A DNA stretch of 64,000 nucleotides from an uncultured Muribaculaceae bacterium (GTDB taxonomy: Bacteria; Bacteroidota; Bacteroidia; Bacteroidales; Muribaculaceae), in NCBI GenBank assembly GCA_944320595.1, contig CALUIB010000006.1, positions 62,001 to 126,000 on the forward strand. The letters are read 5' to 3'. The notes under the pieces were generated by a model. It had not been told where the DNA came from and did not search any database. It was given only the letters and a program-made list of their open reading frames with translations. Below, piece by piece: positions 34,957 to 44,356 of this stretch; the first letter of the stretch is position 1, and each line of letters opens with the position of its first letter. Both the position numbers and the translations under genes were made by a program.

Positions 34957-35455
34957 ATTGCAGCAGTTCAGCATACCACAAGGCACATTTGCCCGCATAT
35001 TGCTGATGCGCCATCTGCGCCGCTCGTGGTGGATATATGCCATGCCAGTGACGGCCTGCGCCGCGTTGGCATTTCTCGATGTCCGTTTCCTGCTCGTTGC
35101 ACTGATGGTGGTGTTTATCATGATGCCCATGGCGTTGCTGCTGGTGTACATCAACCACGGCCTTGACCCAATAAACCGCTACAACATAATGCGCAAGTCG
35201 CTCACAGCCGATGCCGACAAGCTGACAATGGCAATAAATGAAGAGTATGGCCTAAAAAATCGAAATGTGGCGTTCGAGTGGAACAAAATCGATAGCCGCC
35301 ACCGCATAATCTCACATTGCCTGCTGCTCAACCTGCGCACCGACCGGCATCGTTTCATAGCCATTCCAATCAGCACATTTACCGACGAACGGCAACTACG
35401 CTCGTTCCTCGGCTACCTCAACGGCAAAGAAACCGAAACGCAAGCCGAACGGTAA
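34943..35455 (+). CDS. Small membrane protein with two helices, YcxB-like layout
   Basis: A 170-residue protein. After a 28-residue basic N-terminus two hydrophobic helices follow (about residues 30-47 and 50-72), then a soluble C-terminal part (about 80-165) with alternating beta pattern ending TFTDERQLRSFLGYLNG. The layout resembles YcxB-like or PH-like membrane proteins, but the match is not strong enough to assign. Its last 43 nt overlap convergently with the end of the DUF5686 gene on the other strand. Confidence 0.65.
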   Translation: MEKIELQQFSIPQGTFARILLMRHLRRSWWIYAMPVTACAALAFLDVRFLLVALMVVFIMMPMALLLVYINHGLDPINRYNIMRKSLTADADKLTMAINEEYGLKNRNVAFEWNKIDSRHRIISHCLLLNLRTDRHRFIAIPISTFTDERQLRSFLGYLNGKETETQAER

Positions 35456-38043
35456 TCAAACCCTTGCCATGACGTGAAAAATCCCACCGATGCCAAATCA
35501 AACACATTGACCGAATAACCCAATTCGCTGTATGGCCGACGATGGCGCACTGCCAACGAGCGCAAATGCAAGCACTCGCTGAAATTCTTTTTGCGCAAAA
35601 ATGGCAAAAGTTTCAACAACAAGCGCGGAGACTGCCACGTGAATCCAGCTTCGGCATAACAGTCGGCTGTGGAATACTCGTAACTGTCGAGCAGCACAAA
35701 ACTGTCGGCAAACCTATGCGTCGTCAACGGGAAACGAGTTGCCGAAAAGTGCTTGAAATCGGGAAATTGCAATCCGCTGGCATCAATAAAAGCACCTCCG
35801 CGCACTTGGTAGATTATCTTATTGAATATTCCGAGCCCTATTTCCTGCTCTACGCTCACATCTATGCGGTTATATGACGGCGTTCCATCCTTGAAACCTA
35901 TTCCACGGGTATATGACAACGTGAATGTCGGGAATTTTGATTGCAAATAATGTTTGCGCCCATTTTTTATAAAATAATATGCAGCAGGCGTATAAACGAC
36001 AGCGACATTCGCAGTCAATGCCTCACTGACTGGCGGCAATGTGGCAAACTCGGCATTTTCTGGCAAATTAGGCTTTGCCGCCTTCTTAAACCAACTCTGT
36101 GATATGTGATTGACGAGCGGGCGGCGACGTTCCCACGACACACCGGCCATGAACCGAGTGCCATTGGCAATTTCAATCCCGTTGCGCAACGACACAAATG
36201 CCTTGTCATAAAATTTGGTATCGTTTCGGGCAAACAAGGCCGAATATAGAGCCACCAAGGCTGCCGACTCGGGATGCTCGGTATTGTAATCGGCCGACAC
36301 CCTTCCGCCCGACATCGACAGACATCCACCTCGTAAAGGGGCATAATCCAACCTGGCGTCAACGCTGCCAGTCACCACTTTTCGGGCTGTATTATAATAT
36401 ACCGATGGTTCCACGGCCACCGATAAAAAATCGCTGAAATCACGCCCCAGGCCAATGCCCAAGCCCACCTTATAGCCGTCAACAAAATTGTATCCCGACC
36501 ACACCGACCACAAGCCGCCGAAACTAATCCACCCTTTCTTGCCCTTGTAAGTATAGCTGTCACCGCCAAACAAAGCGTTGCCTATGGCATCCGACCAATC
36601 GGGCTTGTCACTTCCTGCCGTGACCGACGAATCGGGCTTGTTGCCTCCTTGGTGACGGCGGTAACTTTCAAGTTCCTCGGCATCGAGCGGCACACTGCGC
36701 ACAGCAGCCCAGTAAGCCGAATCTTTCACCCCTGCCATACTGTCAACCGAGGAATTGTAAATGCCCATGCGATAAGTGAGGTCAAACCGAGACCGCCGCT
36801 CGATGCGTTTACTTGCCACAAGGTTTTCTTCCACCAACCGAGCCGTGAGAGCCGACAAACGGTAACTGTCGGCATTCGTCAAATCCCGTTCCTGCTCTAT
36901 GCGCCTAATTTCGCCGACAATGCGGCGACCACTTTCGGTAAGCGGAACCAAATTCCCTGGCAATCTTGCCGACGATGCAGCACCAACAAATGAATATTCA
37001 GCCGACAGCATATAAGAAGCTCTCATTTTCACCCCAAGCACCCCCACGTGTGATGTCACCGACTGCGAACAAAGCAGTCGCACACCAGGTTCCACTTCAT
37101 TGAAAGTGGCCATTATGCGCATATCGAGCATACCACCGTGCTGCACTCTCAAATCGGCAGCAACAAGGCACCATTCTCCCTCGACCACATAAATAGCCCC
37201 AGAAAATAGCCCCTCCGCATCACGCCGCGGTTCCACGCTTATCTTATCCACGACCGCTCCTCCATCGTTAAAACGGTCGGCAAGCTTGTATTTATAATAA
37301 GTAAACGCCCCATCCCTCAATGGCGATGGGGAACCAAACAATTCGCTCCCATAGAAATTGGTAATCGATGCTGGCACTTCAGCCGACACATCCTCAGGGA
37401 AAGTGTTTGTTTCGGCTTCGATATGTTCGTTCCACCGATTGGGCGCACCAAATTTCACTTCGCTCACTTTTTCAAGCACAAACAAGCGATTTATGAATTT
37501 GTCCTTCTCTTTGCGAAAATCGGACGACAGTTCAAGCATACCAGGCGTGTCGGTTATTTTCCCAGTTCCTTTCACATATACCCTTGCAGCAAAACTGTCG
37601 GGAACACATTCGTAATATGGCGCATACGCTATCACACGGCGCATTATGCCATAAGCAGGGTCCTCGCTACCGTCGGCCGTCACCACAAGTTCAGAAAGAG
37701 CCACTGGGCGGCGTTCGAGACTGAAGTCTATGACGGTATCGCCATGACATATTTCCACACAAGTTTCAAGGCTCTCATACCCAACCGACGATACACGGCA
37801 ATCATGCTCCCCCTCGGGGAGATCCAAGAGGAAACGCCCTTCGGCATTGGCCGAAACGCCACGGCGCAAATCCTTAAAGTATATGGCAGCAAACGGCACA
37901 GCCTCACCCGTGACACCGCTCACAGTGCCATTAAGCACAGCTGCGCACACCCACAATTGGCATACCAGCATGGCAAGCACTGAAAATGCAACCCTGCGTT
38001 TCACATAAACCAATTTTTGCTCAATAAAAACAAAACAAGCCAA
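35413..38043 (-). CDS. DUF5686 outer-membrane protein with carboxypeptidase-regulatory-like domain
   Basis: An 876-residue protein: a signal-like hydrophobic N-terminus (VAFSVLAMLVCQLWVCA), a carboxypeptidase-regulatory-like beta-sandwich (about residues 36-115; LNGTVSGVTGEAVPFAAI, GRFLLDLPEGEHDCRV) and a long DUF5686 region rich in beta strands and aromatic residues, ending VSVSLPLR, as in outer-membrane barrels. The conserved segment DPAYGIMRRVIAYAPYY is present. Function unknown; the type is widespread in Bacteroidetes. The 12 residues before Val13-Lys-Arg-Arg may be dispensable, but no later ATG precedes the signal. Confidence 0.83.
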   Translation of the reverse strand: MACFVFIEQKLVYVKRRVAFSVLAMLVCQLWVCAAVLNGTVSGVTGEAVPFAAIYFKDLRRGVSANAEGRFLLDLPEGEHDCRVSSVGYESLETCVEICHGDTVIDFSLERRPVALSELVVTADGSEDPAYGIMRRVIAYAPYYECVPDSFAARVYVKGTGKITDTPGMLELSSDFRKEKDKFINRLFVLEKVSEVKFGAPNRWNEHIEAETNTFPEDVSAEVPASITNFYGSELFGSPSPLRDGAFTYYKYKLADRFNDGGAVVDKISVEPRRDAEGLFSGAIYVVEGEWCLVAADLRVQHGGMLDMRIMATFNEVEPGVRLLCSQSVTSHVGVLGVKMRASYMLSAEYSFVGAASSARLPGNLVPLTESGRRIVGEIRRIEQERDLTNADSYRLSALTARLVEENLVASKRIERRSRFDLTYRMGIYNSSVDSMAGVKDSAYWAAVRSVPLDAEELESYRRHQGGNKPDSSVTAGSDKPDWSDAIGNALFGGDSYTYKGKKGWISFGGLWSVWSGYNFVDGYKVGLGIGLGRDFSDFLSVAVEPSVYYNTARKVVTGSVDARLDYAPLRGGCLSMSGGRVSADYNTEHPESAALVALYSALFARNDTKFYDKAFVSLRNGIEIANGTRFMAGVSWERRRPLVNHISQSWFKKAAKPNLPENAEFATLPPVSEALTANVAVVYTPAAYYFIKNGRKHYLQSKFPTFTLSYTRGIGFKDGTPSYNRIDVSVEQEIGLGIFNKIIYQVRGGAFIDASGLQFPDFKHFSATRFPLTTHRFADSFVLLDSYEYSTADCYAEAGFTWQSPRLLLKLLPFLRKKNFSECLHLRSLAVRHRRPYSELGYSVNVFDLASVGFFTSWQGFDYRSACVSVSLPLR

Positions 38044-38090
38044 CGGGCAAATTGAACTGCCAGTTGACCTGTTTGCTACAATACGGGATT

Positions 38091-38116
38091 AAAAAAAGTT
38101 GTTTGTGGCCAACAAC
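38091..38116 (-). terminator. Terminator after trxA
   Basis: Minus-strand hairpin GTTGTT / AACAAC (38116-38111 with 38103-38098) followed by a seven-base T-tract. Confidence 0.65.
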
Positions 38117-38144
38117 CTGCCACTTACGGACATACCCTGCATTT

Positions 38145-38462
38145 TCACAGCAGTTCCTTCAGCCTGGCTTCGATTTCGGCCTTGGGTTGTGCGCCCACCA
38201 TGCGGTCGCCTACTTGCTTACCATCCTTGAAGAACAGCAGCGTGGGGATATTGCGGATTCCAAATTCGGTGGTCAGGTCGTTGCCATCCTCCACATTGTA
38301 TTTCCCTATGAGAATGCGGCCTTCATATTCAGCGGCCAATTCTTCGATAACCGGTGCCAAGCGTTTACACGGTACGCACCATGTTGCCCAAAAGTCAATC
38401 ACGACCGGCTTGCCCGACTGTATTTCCTGGGCAGCGTTGTCGTCGGTAAAAACGAATGCCAT
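38145..38462 (-). CDS. trxA: Thioredoxin
   Basis: A 105-residue thioredoxin with the usual order: DFWATWCVPCKRLAPVIEELA, VEDGNDLTTEFGIRNIPTLL (cis-Pro in NIPT) and FKDGKQVGDRMVGAQ. The active site is Cys-Val-Pro-Cys rather than the common Cys-Gly-Pro-Cys, which may shift redox potential. No signal peptide, so cytoplasmic. It follows dnaE with a 31-nt gap and is probably co-transcribed with it. Confidence 0.94.
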   Translation of the reverse strand: MAFVFTDDNAAQEIQSGKPVVIDFWATWCVPCKRLAPVIEELAAEYEGRILIGKYNVEDGNDLTTEFGIRNIPTLLFFKDGKQVGDRMVGAQPKAEIEARLKELL

Positions 38463-38493
38463 AATTCTTTGTAGTTTTTTAAATGTGTGTTAT

Positions 38494-41400
38494 TTAATTG
38501 ATTGTAAATTTGATTTCTTCGGAATTCAACTTATTGATAAGTTGGCGAGTGATAGGTATCTTGTAGCGCGACAGCAACTGCACATTGCGGTGGTTCTTGT
38601 CATCGCAAATGTCCAAGTACAGGTCGCTGCGGTTCTCGGTAGATTGCGTGAGGAACGCCTTGAACATATCCACAAGTGCCGTATTAATCACAGCCTCGGG
38701 CAATTTTATCGTAATGCTGCGCAACAGCTTGCCTTTCACATTCTCAAGCAACTCTATTGACGAGATGTTAAAATCCACACGCCCATTGTACTTACTCTTT
38801 TGATACGCGCCACGAACCATTATGGGAGTCCCAACCACACCATACTTGCCAAAATTGATGAAATTATTGCCAAAGAGGAAAAACTCGGTAGTACCCGAAT
38901 AATCTTCCATCTTCATTATACCATAATTAGTGCCACGCTTTGAGGGCTTTACGTCATACCCCACTACGATACCTCCAAACGACAGTTCCTTGTCGAGTAC
39001 GTCGCTCTTCTCTTTCAAGTCCTTGATGCGAGTGTTGCAACCATATTCTATCTCCACATAGAACGGGTCGAGCGGATGAGCCGACAGGTACATACCCACA
39101 AGTTCACGCTCTTTTTCGAGCTTAACTATATTAGGCCATTGCTGCGCCTTAGGTATGGCCGGGCGCGAAGTCTCCACAATCTCATCGCCGCCAAAGAGCG
39201 AAGTCACTTGCGACTGCTTGTCGAACTGGAACTTTTGTCCATAGCGCATAAGCACCTCCGAGAAAGTCTCGCCCTTGGCGTTCTTCTCGAAGAAGTCTTC
39301 ACGCGAGATGTCGTTGAAACAATCAAACGCACCCGACAATGCAAGTGCCTCAAGCGTCTTGCGGTTACAGCTCGACAAGTTAACCCGCTCCACGAAGTCG
39401 AAAATCGACTTATACGGGCCGCCCGCCTTACGCTCGTCGATAATGGCATTCACGGCATTGATGCCCACGCTCTTTATGCCGGCAAGTCCAAAACGTATGT
39501 CGCCGCGCTTGTTGGCACTGAACGACATGAAACTCTCGTTCACATCAGGTCCCTTCACCTCTATGCGCATCGATTTGCACTCGTCCATGAACTTGGAGAG
39601 CTTGTCTATATCGTTAAGGTTGCGGCTGAGCACGGCAGCCATGTACTCCGACGGGTAATTAGCCTTCAGGTAAGCCGTTTGGAATGCCACCCAGCTGTAA
39701 CAGGTGGCATGGCTCTTATTGAAGGCGTATGAGGCAAATTTTTCCCAGTCATGCCATATCTTTTCGAGCGTATCGCGGTCATAACCACGTTCTACCCCAC
39801 CATCGAGGAACTTGGGCTTGAGCTTCATCAGCTTGTCGATTTGCTTTTTACCCATTGCCTTTCGCAGCACGTCGCTCTCGCCACGGGTGAAACCTGCAAG
39901 CAAGCGCGACAGCAACATCACCTGCTCCTGGTAAACCGTGATGCCGTAAGTGTCCTTCAAGTATTTTTCCATCACCGGGATGTCATACACTATGGGCATC
40001 TCCCCCTTCTTGCGCTTGATGAAGTCGGGAATATAGTCCATAGGCCCCGGCCTGTAAAGGGCGTTCATGGCAATCAAGTCCTCGAATGTACTTGGTTGCA
40101 GCTCTATAAGATACTTTTGCATGCCAGCCGACTCAAACTGGAACGTACCCACGGTGCGCCCCTCGCAATATAGCTGGTAAGTCTTCTTGTCCTCTATGTC
40201 GATAGTGTCAATGTCGAGGTCGAAACCGCGCGTTTCCTTTATGTTGGCCACGGCCTCCTTGATTATCGACAATGTTTTCAACCCCAGGAAGTCCATCTTG
40301 ATAAGTCCGGTTGACTCTATCACGCTCCCTTCATACTGCGTCACAAGCATCTTGGTGCCATCCTTGTCGGGGGCTGTGCTCACCGGCACCCAGTCGGTGA
40401 TGTCGTCACGGCCTATTATCACGCCACAAGCATGTACGCCAGTGTTGCGCACGTTCCCCTCAAGCGCCTCGGCATATTTTATGGTTTCCACCACCGTGGC
40501 ATTGGGGTTGTTAAGCTCGGCCTGGAAGTCGGGGAAACACTTCAGGCAATTCTTTATGGTTATCTTGTACTTCTTTCCTTTGTCATCCTCGGGCATATCA
40601 TTGGGCTTGCTCGGTATGAACTTTGCAAGACGGTCGCTTTCGGGCAGCGGCAATTCCTCCACCCTCGCCACATCTTTTATGGCCATCTTGGCAGCCATGG
40701 TGCCGTATGTGATGATGTGAGCCACCTTCTCGGCTCCATATTTCTCGGTCACATATTTCAAGACCTTAGCTCGCCCGTCATCGTCGAAGTCAATATCTAT
40801 ATCGGGCAGCGATATACGGTCGGGATTAAGGAAACGCTCAAACAGCAAATCATACTTGATAGGGTCGATCTGCGTGATACCAAGGCAGTACGCCACAGCC
40901 GAACCAGCGGCTGAGCCACGCCCGGGCCCCACCGACACGCCCATCTCCCGGGCGGCCTTTATGAAGTCTTGCACTATAAGGAAGTAGCCAGGAAATCCCA
41001 TGTTCTTGATGGTTTCAAGCTCGAAATCGATGCGCTCGCGATGCTCGTCATCAAATTCATCGCCTTTCCACAACCGCTTTGCACCTTCATATACAAGGTA
41101 GCGCAAGTAATCGTTGTTGTCGGTAAACCCGTCGGGCAACGGGAAGTTCGGCAAAATTGGATCGTGGTCAATCGAGTAGAACTCCGTTTTGTCGAGCAAT
41201 TCAAGCGTGTTGCTCAATGCCTCGGGAAAATCGCTGAATATCTCGTTCATCTCCTCCTGCGTCTTCATCCATTCCTGTTTAGAATAGAGCATACGCTTTG
41301 GGTCGTTTAGTGCCTTGCCCGTCGATACGCATATAAGGCGGTCGTGCGCCTCGGCATCGGTCTCGTTGACAAAGTGTACATCGTTGGTGCAAACGAGCTT

Positions 41401-42147
41401 TATGCCCAATTCCTCCGAGAACTGTTTCAACACGGCATTCACCTCTTGCTGCAAGGGGAACGTCTCGTGGTTGGCGCGTGCCACAGTGGCCTTGTGCCGC
41501 TGCAATTCAAGGTAGAAATCGTCGCCAAACACGCCCTTGAACCACTGCGCCGTCTTTCGAGCCTCGTCGATTTGCCCGTTAAGTATCAACTTGGGTATCT
41601 CGCCGCCAAGGCATGCCGAACACACCATGAGCCCCTCGTGGTAACGCTCAAGCTGCTCCTTGTCGGTTCGCGGGTGTGAATAAAACCCGTCGGTCCATGC
41701 CTTCGACACAAGTTTCACCAAGTTATGATACCCCTTGAGGTTCTTGGCCAGCACTATTAGGTGGCGGCCAGTGTCGTGTTTCGACGTGCGGTCATACAGC
41801 GTCTTTTCAGCGACATACATCTCGCAGCCGAAGATAGGCTTGAACAGCCGTGCCTGCGCCTCGGCGAGTTGTCGCCGCAGCTCTTCCACGGCAGCCGCAT
41901 CCACCTCGTCGGCACTTTCAGCCTCGGCAATCTGTTTCTTCAGCACCTTTATATCCTTCTCGGTTCCCGAATTTATCGAGTTGCAGTAATTATAGAACTC
42001 TTTTATGCCAAACATATTGCCATGGTCGGTGAGGGCAATGCCCTTCATGCCGTTGGCAATAGCCTTGTCAACAAGAGCCTTGATCGACGCTTGCCCGTCG
42101 AGCACGGAATATTGTGAGTGTACGTGAAGATGTATGAATGGTTGCAT
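38494..42147 (-). CDS. dnaE: DNA polymerase III alpha subunit
   Basis: A 1217-residue C-family replicative polymerase. The PHP domain opens with FIHLHVHSQYS and contains KGIALTDHGNMFG and LVCTNDVHFV. The polymerase active site is visible in GPGRGSAAGSAVAYCLGI and LPDIDIDFDDDGR (catalytic Asp pair), plus MDFLGLKTLSII and GIYQEQ-type YGITVYQEQVMLLS. A helix-hairpin-helix region and a C-terminal OB fold (GGIVVGYDVKPSKRGTNYGI) follow. The start is set at ATG 42147, which begins the PHP domain; six more upstream residues are possible. Confidence 0.96.
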   Translation of the reverse strand: MQPFIHLHVHSQYSVLDGQASIKALVDKAIANGMKGIALTDHGNMFGIKEFYNYCNSINSGTEKDIKVLKKQIAEAESADEVDAAAVEELRRQLAEAQARLFKPIFGCEMYVAEKTLYDRTSKHDTGRHLIVLAKNLKGYHNLVKLVSKAWTDGFYSHPRTDKEQLERYHEGLMVCSACLGGEIPKLILNGQIDEARKTAQWFKGVFGDDFYLELQRHKATVARANHETFPLQQEVNAVLKQFSEELGIKLVCTNDVHFVNETDAEAHDRLICVSTGKALNDPKRMLYSKQEWMKTQEEMNEIFSDFPEALSNTLELLDKTEFYSIDHDPILPNFPLPDGFTDNNDYLRYLVYEGAKRLWKGDEFDDEHRERIDFELETIKNMGFPGYFLIVQDFIKAAREMGVSVGPGRGSAAGSAVAYCLGITQIDPIKYDLLFERFLNPDRISLPDIDIDFDDDGRAKVLKYVTEKYGAEKVAHIITYGTMAAKMAIKDVARVEELPLPESDRLAKFIPSKPNDMPEDDKGKKYKITIKNCLKCFPDFQAELNNPNATVVETIKYAEALEGNVRNTGVHACGVIIGRDDITDWVPVSTAPDKDGTKMLVTQYEGSVIESTGLIKMDFLGLKTLSIIKEAVANIKETRGFDLDIDTIDIEDKKTYQLYCEGRTVGTFQFESAGMQKYLIELQPSTFEDLIAMNALYRPGPMDYIPDFIKRKKGEMPIVYDIPVMEKYLKDTYGITVYQEQVMLLSRLLAGFTRGESDVLRKAMGKKQIDKLMKLKPKFLDGGVERGYDRDTLEKIWHDWEKFASYAFNKSHATCYSWVAFQTAYLKANYPSEYMAAVLSRNLNDIDKLSKFMDECKSMRIEVKGPDVNESFMSFSANKRGDIRFGLAGIKSVGINAVNAIIDERKAGGPYKSIFDFVERVNLSSCNRKTLEALALSGAFDCFNDISREDFFEKNAKGETFSEVLMRYGQKFQFDKQSQVTSLFGGDEIVETSRPAIPKAQQWPNIVKLEKERELVGMYLSAHPLDPFYVEIEYGCNTRIKDLKEKSDVLDKELSFGGIVVGYDVKPSKRGTNYGIMKMEDYSGTTEFFLFGNNFINFGKYGVVGTPIMVRGAYQKSKYNGRVDFNISSIELLENVKGKLLRSITIKLPEAVINTALVDMFKAFLTQSTENRSDLYLDICDDKNHRNVQLLSRYKIPITRQLINKLNSEEIKFTIN

Positions 42148-42176
42148 AGCGTGGTTTCTCCTCAAGATTTCGCCCG

Positions 42177-42184
42177 TAAAATTA
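42177..42184 (-). promoter_or_regulatory. Possible dnaE promoter element
   Basis: TAATTTTA on the minus strand, one base off TAnnTTTG, about 30 bp before the start. No clean upstream TTG. 42185-42340 has no gene. Confidence 0.35.
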
Positions 42185-42364
42185 GTAAATCCCCATAACT
42201 TGCGAAATTCTTTGCCGCGAAACTTATCAACAATATTCGTTTTAGGAATTTTTCACTACCCACACCGAAATATGGACATCTCCGCATCGCCCACCCGAAA
42301 AATGCCATCATGCGCCGTGGCACTGGACAACCGACTTATTTTTCACCGTAACAAATAAAAATGC

Positions 42365-42372
42365 TAACTTTG
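42365..42372 (+). promoter_or_regulatory. TAnnTTTG element for the thioesterase-dprA pair
   Basis: TAACTTTG, with T-rich sequence near the upstream position; predicted start near 42376, 23 nt before the ATG. Confidence 0.5.
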
Positions 42373-42398
42373 CCAACCGAAAACAACTCAGTAACGCA

Positions 42399-42800
42399 AT
42401 GCACGAATATATATTTTCCCTTGAAATGGAAGTGCGCGATTATGAAATCGACAGCGAGGGCATAGTGAACAATGCCAACTACCTGCACTACCTCGAACAC
42501 ACGCGCCACGCATTCTGCCGCCACGCAGGTTTCTCGTTCGGACAAATGCAACAACGTGGCATAATTCCAGTACTCAACCGCGTGGAAATAGAATACAAGA
42601 CCCCTTTGCGCAGCGGCGACACCATGGTGAGCAGTCTGTGGATAGAAATGCAGGGCGTGAGGTTCATTTTCCATCAAGACATTTTCAACAAAGAAACCGG
42701 CCGGCAAGCCGTGGCCGCCGTGGTAAGTTGCGTGTGCCTGGAAAATGGCAAATTGTCGCGCGGCGAGGCTATCGCCGAGGCATTCAAGCAATATCTTTGA
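42399..42800 (+). CDS. Acyl-CoA thioesterase, YbgC/4HBT hotdog fold
   Basis: A 133-residue hotdog-fold thioesterase. The active-site helix region EVRDYEIDSEGIVNNANYLHYLEHTRHAF resembles the 4-hydroxybenzoyl-CoA thioesterase family, with Glu/Asp in place of the more usual Asp-x-x-Gly-x-Val-tyrosine pattern. RVEIEYKTPLRSGDTMVS and FIFHQDIFNKETGR complete the fold. It releases CoA from acyl-CoA; chain length unknown. The dprA gene starts 5 nt downstream. Confidence 0.87.
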   Translation: MHEYIFSLEMEVRDYEIDSEGIVNNANYLHYLEHTRHAFCRHAGFSFGQMQQRGIIPVLNRVEIEYKTPLRSGDTMVSSLWIEMQGVRFIFHQDIFNKETGRQAVAAVVSCVCLENGKLSRGEAIAEAFKQYL

Positions 42801-42805
42801 CTGCC

Positions 42806-43930
42806 GTGGACGACGAATTGCTGAAATACCGCATGGCACTGGCATCGGTGCGGGGCATGGGTATAGAACTTGCCCAACGCCTGCTCGATGTGATGCCCGA
42901 CGAGGCCACGTTCTTCACGACCGATAGCAAAACACTCGGCCGACTGCTACAGACCAACAGCAAAATAATCGATGCCGACTACCGCCGCAAATTGCTCATG
43001 GCCGCCGGTGAAGAAATCAAGTTCATCCGCGACAACGGCATATCGGCCACCTACTTCACCGACTCCGGTTTCCCCACACGGCTGCTGAATGCACCCGATG
43101 CACCTATATTATTATATAGCCGTGGACGGTGCGACCTCAACCGCGGCAAGGTGGTAAGCATCGTGGGTACACGCCATGCCACGCCCTACGGAACCCACTT
43201 TTGCGAAACATTGATAACCGACCTCGCCCAGCACTTCAAGGACGACTTGGCGGTGGTGAGCGGGCTGGCATACGGCATCGACATTGCGGCACACTGTGCG
43301 GCACTGCATGAGGATGTGCCCACAGTAGCCGTCCTTGCACACGGGCTTAACACCATCTACCCGGCCATGCACCGCAGCACGGCAAACGAAATCGTCCGCA
43401 GTGGCGGGGCATTGCTCACCGACTATACTTCGCACGACTACATAAGTCGCGCCAACTTCCTTGCCCGCAACCGAATAGTAGCGGCATTAGCCGACTGCAC
43501 GATAGTCGTGGAGTCGGCCGAGAAAGGCGGAGCCATGGTCACGGCCACAATCGCATCGAGCTATAACCGCGACGTGTTTGCCCTGCCTGGCCGATACACC
43601 GACCAATACTCTGCCGGTTGCAACCGCCTTATCGCGCGTAACGTGGCATCAATGATAACATCGGCCGACGACCTCGCCAAAGCCATGCGTTGGGAATATA
43701 CCGCAAACGCCTCCATGGCCGGCCGTCAACGCGAATTGTTCCCCGAGCTGACGGCCGAAGAACAGCGAGTATTCGACTTCATAAAACGCAATCCCGAAAA
43801 TTCGGTACACATAAGTGCAATCTACGCAACCCTGCAAATTCCCATGTCACAATTGCTCGGACTGCTTATCGACCTTGAATTCAAGGGGGTTGTGACACCA
43901 TTCCCAGGCAACCGATATACGGCAACATGA
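42806..43930 (+). CDS. dprA: DNA-processing protein DprA
   Basis: A 374-residue DprA with a GTG start at 42806: the first residues DDELLKYRMALASVRGMGIE match the family's usual N-terminus, whereas the longer in-frame reading lies in the thioesterase gene. Helix-hairpin-helix region (about residues 10-60), then the Rossmann core: VSIVGTRHATPYG, VVSGLAYGIDIAAHCAAL, TVAVLAHGLNTIYP, and SRANFLARNRIVAALADCTIVVES. A winged-helix C-terminus (FDFIKRNPENSVHISAIYA) follows. It loads RecA on incoming single strands in transformation. Confidence 0.92.
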   Translation: MDDELLKYRMALASVRGMGIELAQRLLDVMPDEATFFTTDSKTLGRLLQTNSKIIDADYRRKLLMAAGEEIKFIRDNGISATYFTDSGFPTRLLNAPDAPILLYSRGRCDLNRGKVVSIVGTRHATPYGTHFCETLITDLAQHFKDDLAVVSGLAYGIDIAAHCAALHEDVPTVAVLAHGLNTIYPAMHRSTANEIVRSGGALLTDYTSHDYISRANFLARNRIVAALADCTIVVESAEKGGAMVTATIASSYNRDVFALPGRYTDQYSAGCNRLIARNVASMITSADDLAKAMRWEYTANASMAGRQRELFPELTAEEQRVFDFIKRNPENSVHISAIYATLQIPMSQLLGLLIDLEFKGVVTPFPGNRYTAT

Positions 43931-43981
43931 ACCACAAAGCAGAATTACTGAAATTTTTCATTAATTTTGTGACAGAAATAT

Positions 43982-44012
43982 TTGGAATATCAGAATATTC
44001 GTATTACATTTG
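43982..44012 (+). promoter_or_regulatory. Strong promoter upstream of a non-coding stretch
   Basis: TTG at 43982-43984, exact 20-bp spacer, TACATTTG at 44005-44012. Predicted start near 44017. No protein start is positioned to use it. Confidence 0.7.
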
Positions 44013-44016
44013 CATT

Positions 44017-44254
44017 ACAAAGATGACAGATACCACATCAAAGTAGATTGGGAAACTCATCAAATTTTAATGAAATGCCGAGACAATCTTTTTATTCCAA
44101 TGGCGGGCCGCATTCCGCAAGGAATTGTCCTCAGGGGCACGGCGGATTACAAAGGAGAAAAGACCTCAAAACCTGATTATCGGAGTTTCATCGCATCCTT
44201 TGATGTGGCTAATATACGGGGCTGCAAGGCACAATGCCATGCGGCCCTTTTTTT
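44017..44254 (+). ncRNA. Candidate structured non-coding RNA, about 240 nt
   Basis: A stretch bounded by a consensus promoter and a strong terminator with no convincing frame; the only longer frame runs through the terminator. Distant segments are complementary: CCACATCAAAG (44033-44043) pairs exactly with CTTTGATGTGG (44198-44208), and inside it GAAACTC (44052-44058) with GAGTTTC (44183-44189), enclosing a symmetric 8/8 internal loop. A GCAA-capped hairpin ATTCC/GGAAT lies near the centre (about 44112-44125). The rod shape recalls 6S RNA, but no sequence signature confirms this; it does not look like tmRNA, RNase P or SRP RNA. Confidence 0.5.
44218..44254 (+). terminator. Terminator of the candidate RNA
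   Basis: GGGCTGCA (44219-44226) pairs with TGCGGCCC (44240-44247) with one G-U, plus an inner GGC/GCC, then seven T residues. Confidence 0.88.
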
Positions 44255-44325
44255 CATCCTGTCACCCCACTTCGCCGCAGGAATACATAAATTCAGTTAA
44301 TTGGGCAGTTTATAGGACAGATGTT

Positions 44326-44356
44326 TTGCATAATAGCGCATATTGTTGTATTTTTG
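44326..44356 (+). promoter_or_regulatory. Promoter of the met-zincin/SusCD operon
   Basis: TTG (within TTTTG) at 44326-44328, exact 20-bp spacer, TATTTTTG at 44349-44356. Predicted start near 44361 leaves a leader of about 165 nt before ATG 44526, unusually long here. Confidence 0.7.

Noticed and set aside
44010-44300. 96-residue frame upstream of the met-zincin gene
   Set aside because: It starts at TTG inside the promoter, passes through a strong terminator hairpin and has no domain or signal; the region is better read as an RNA.
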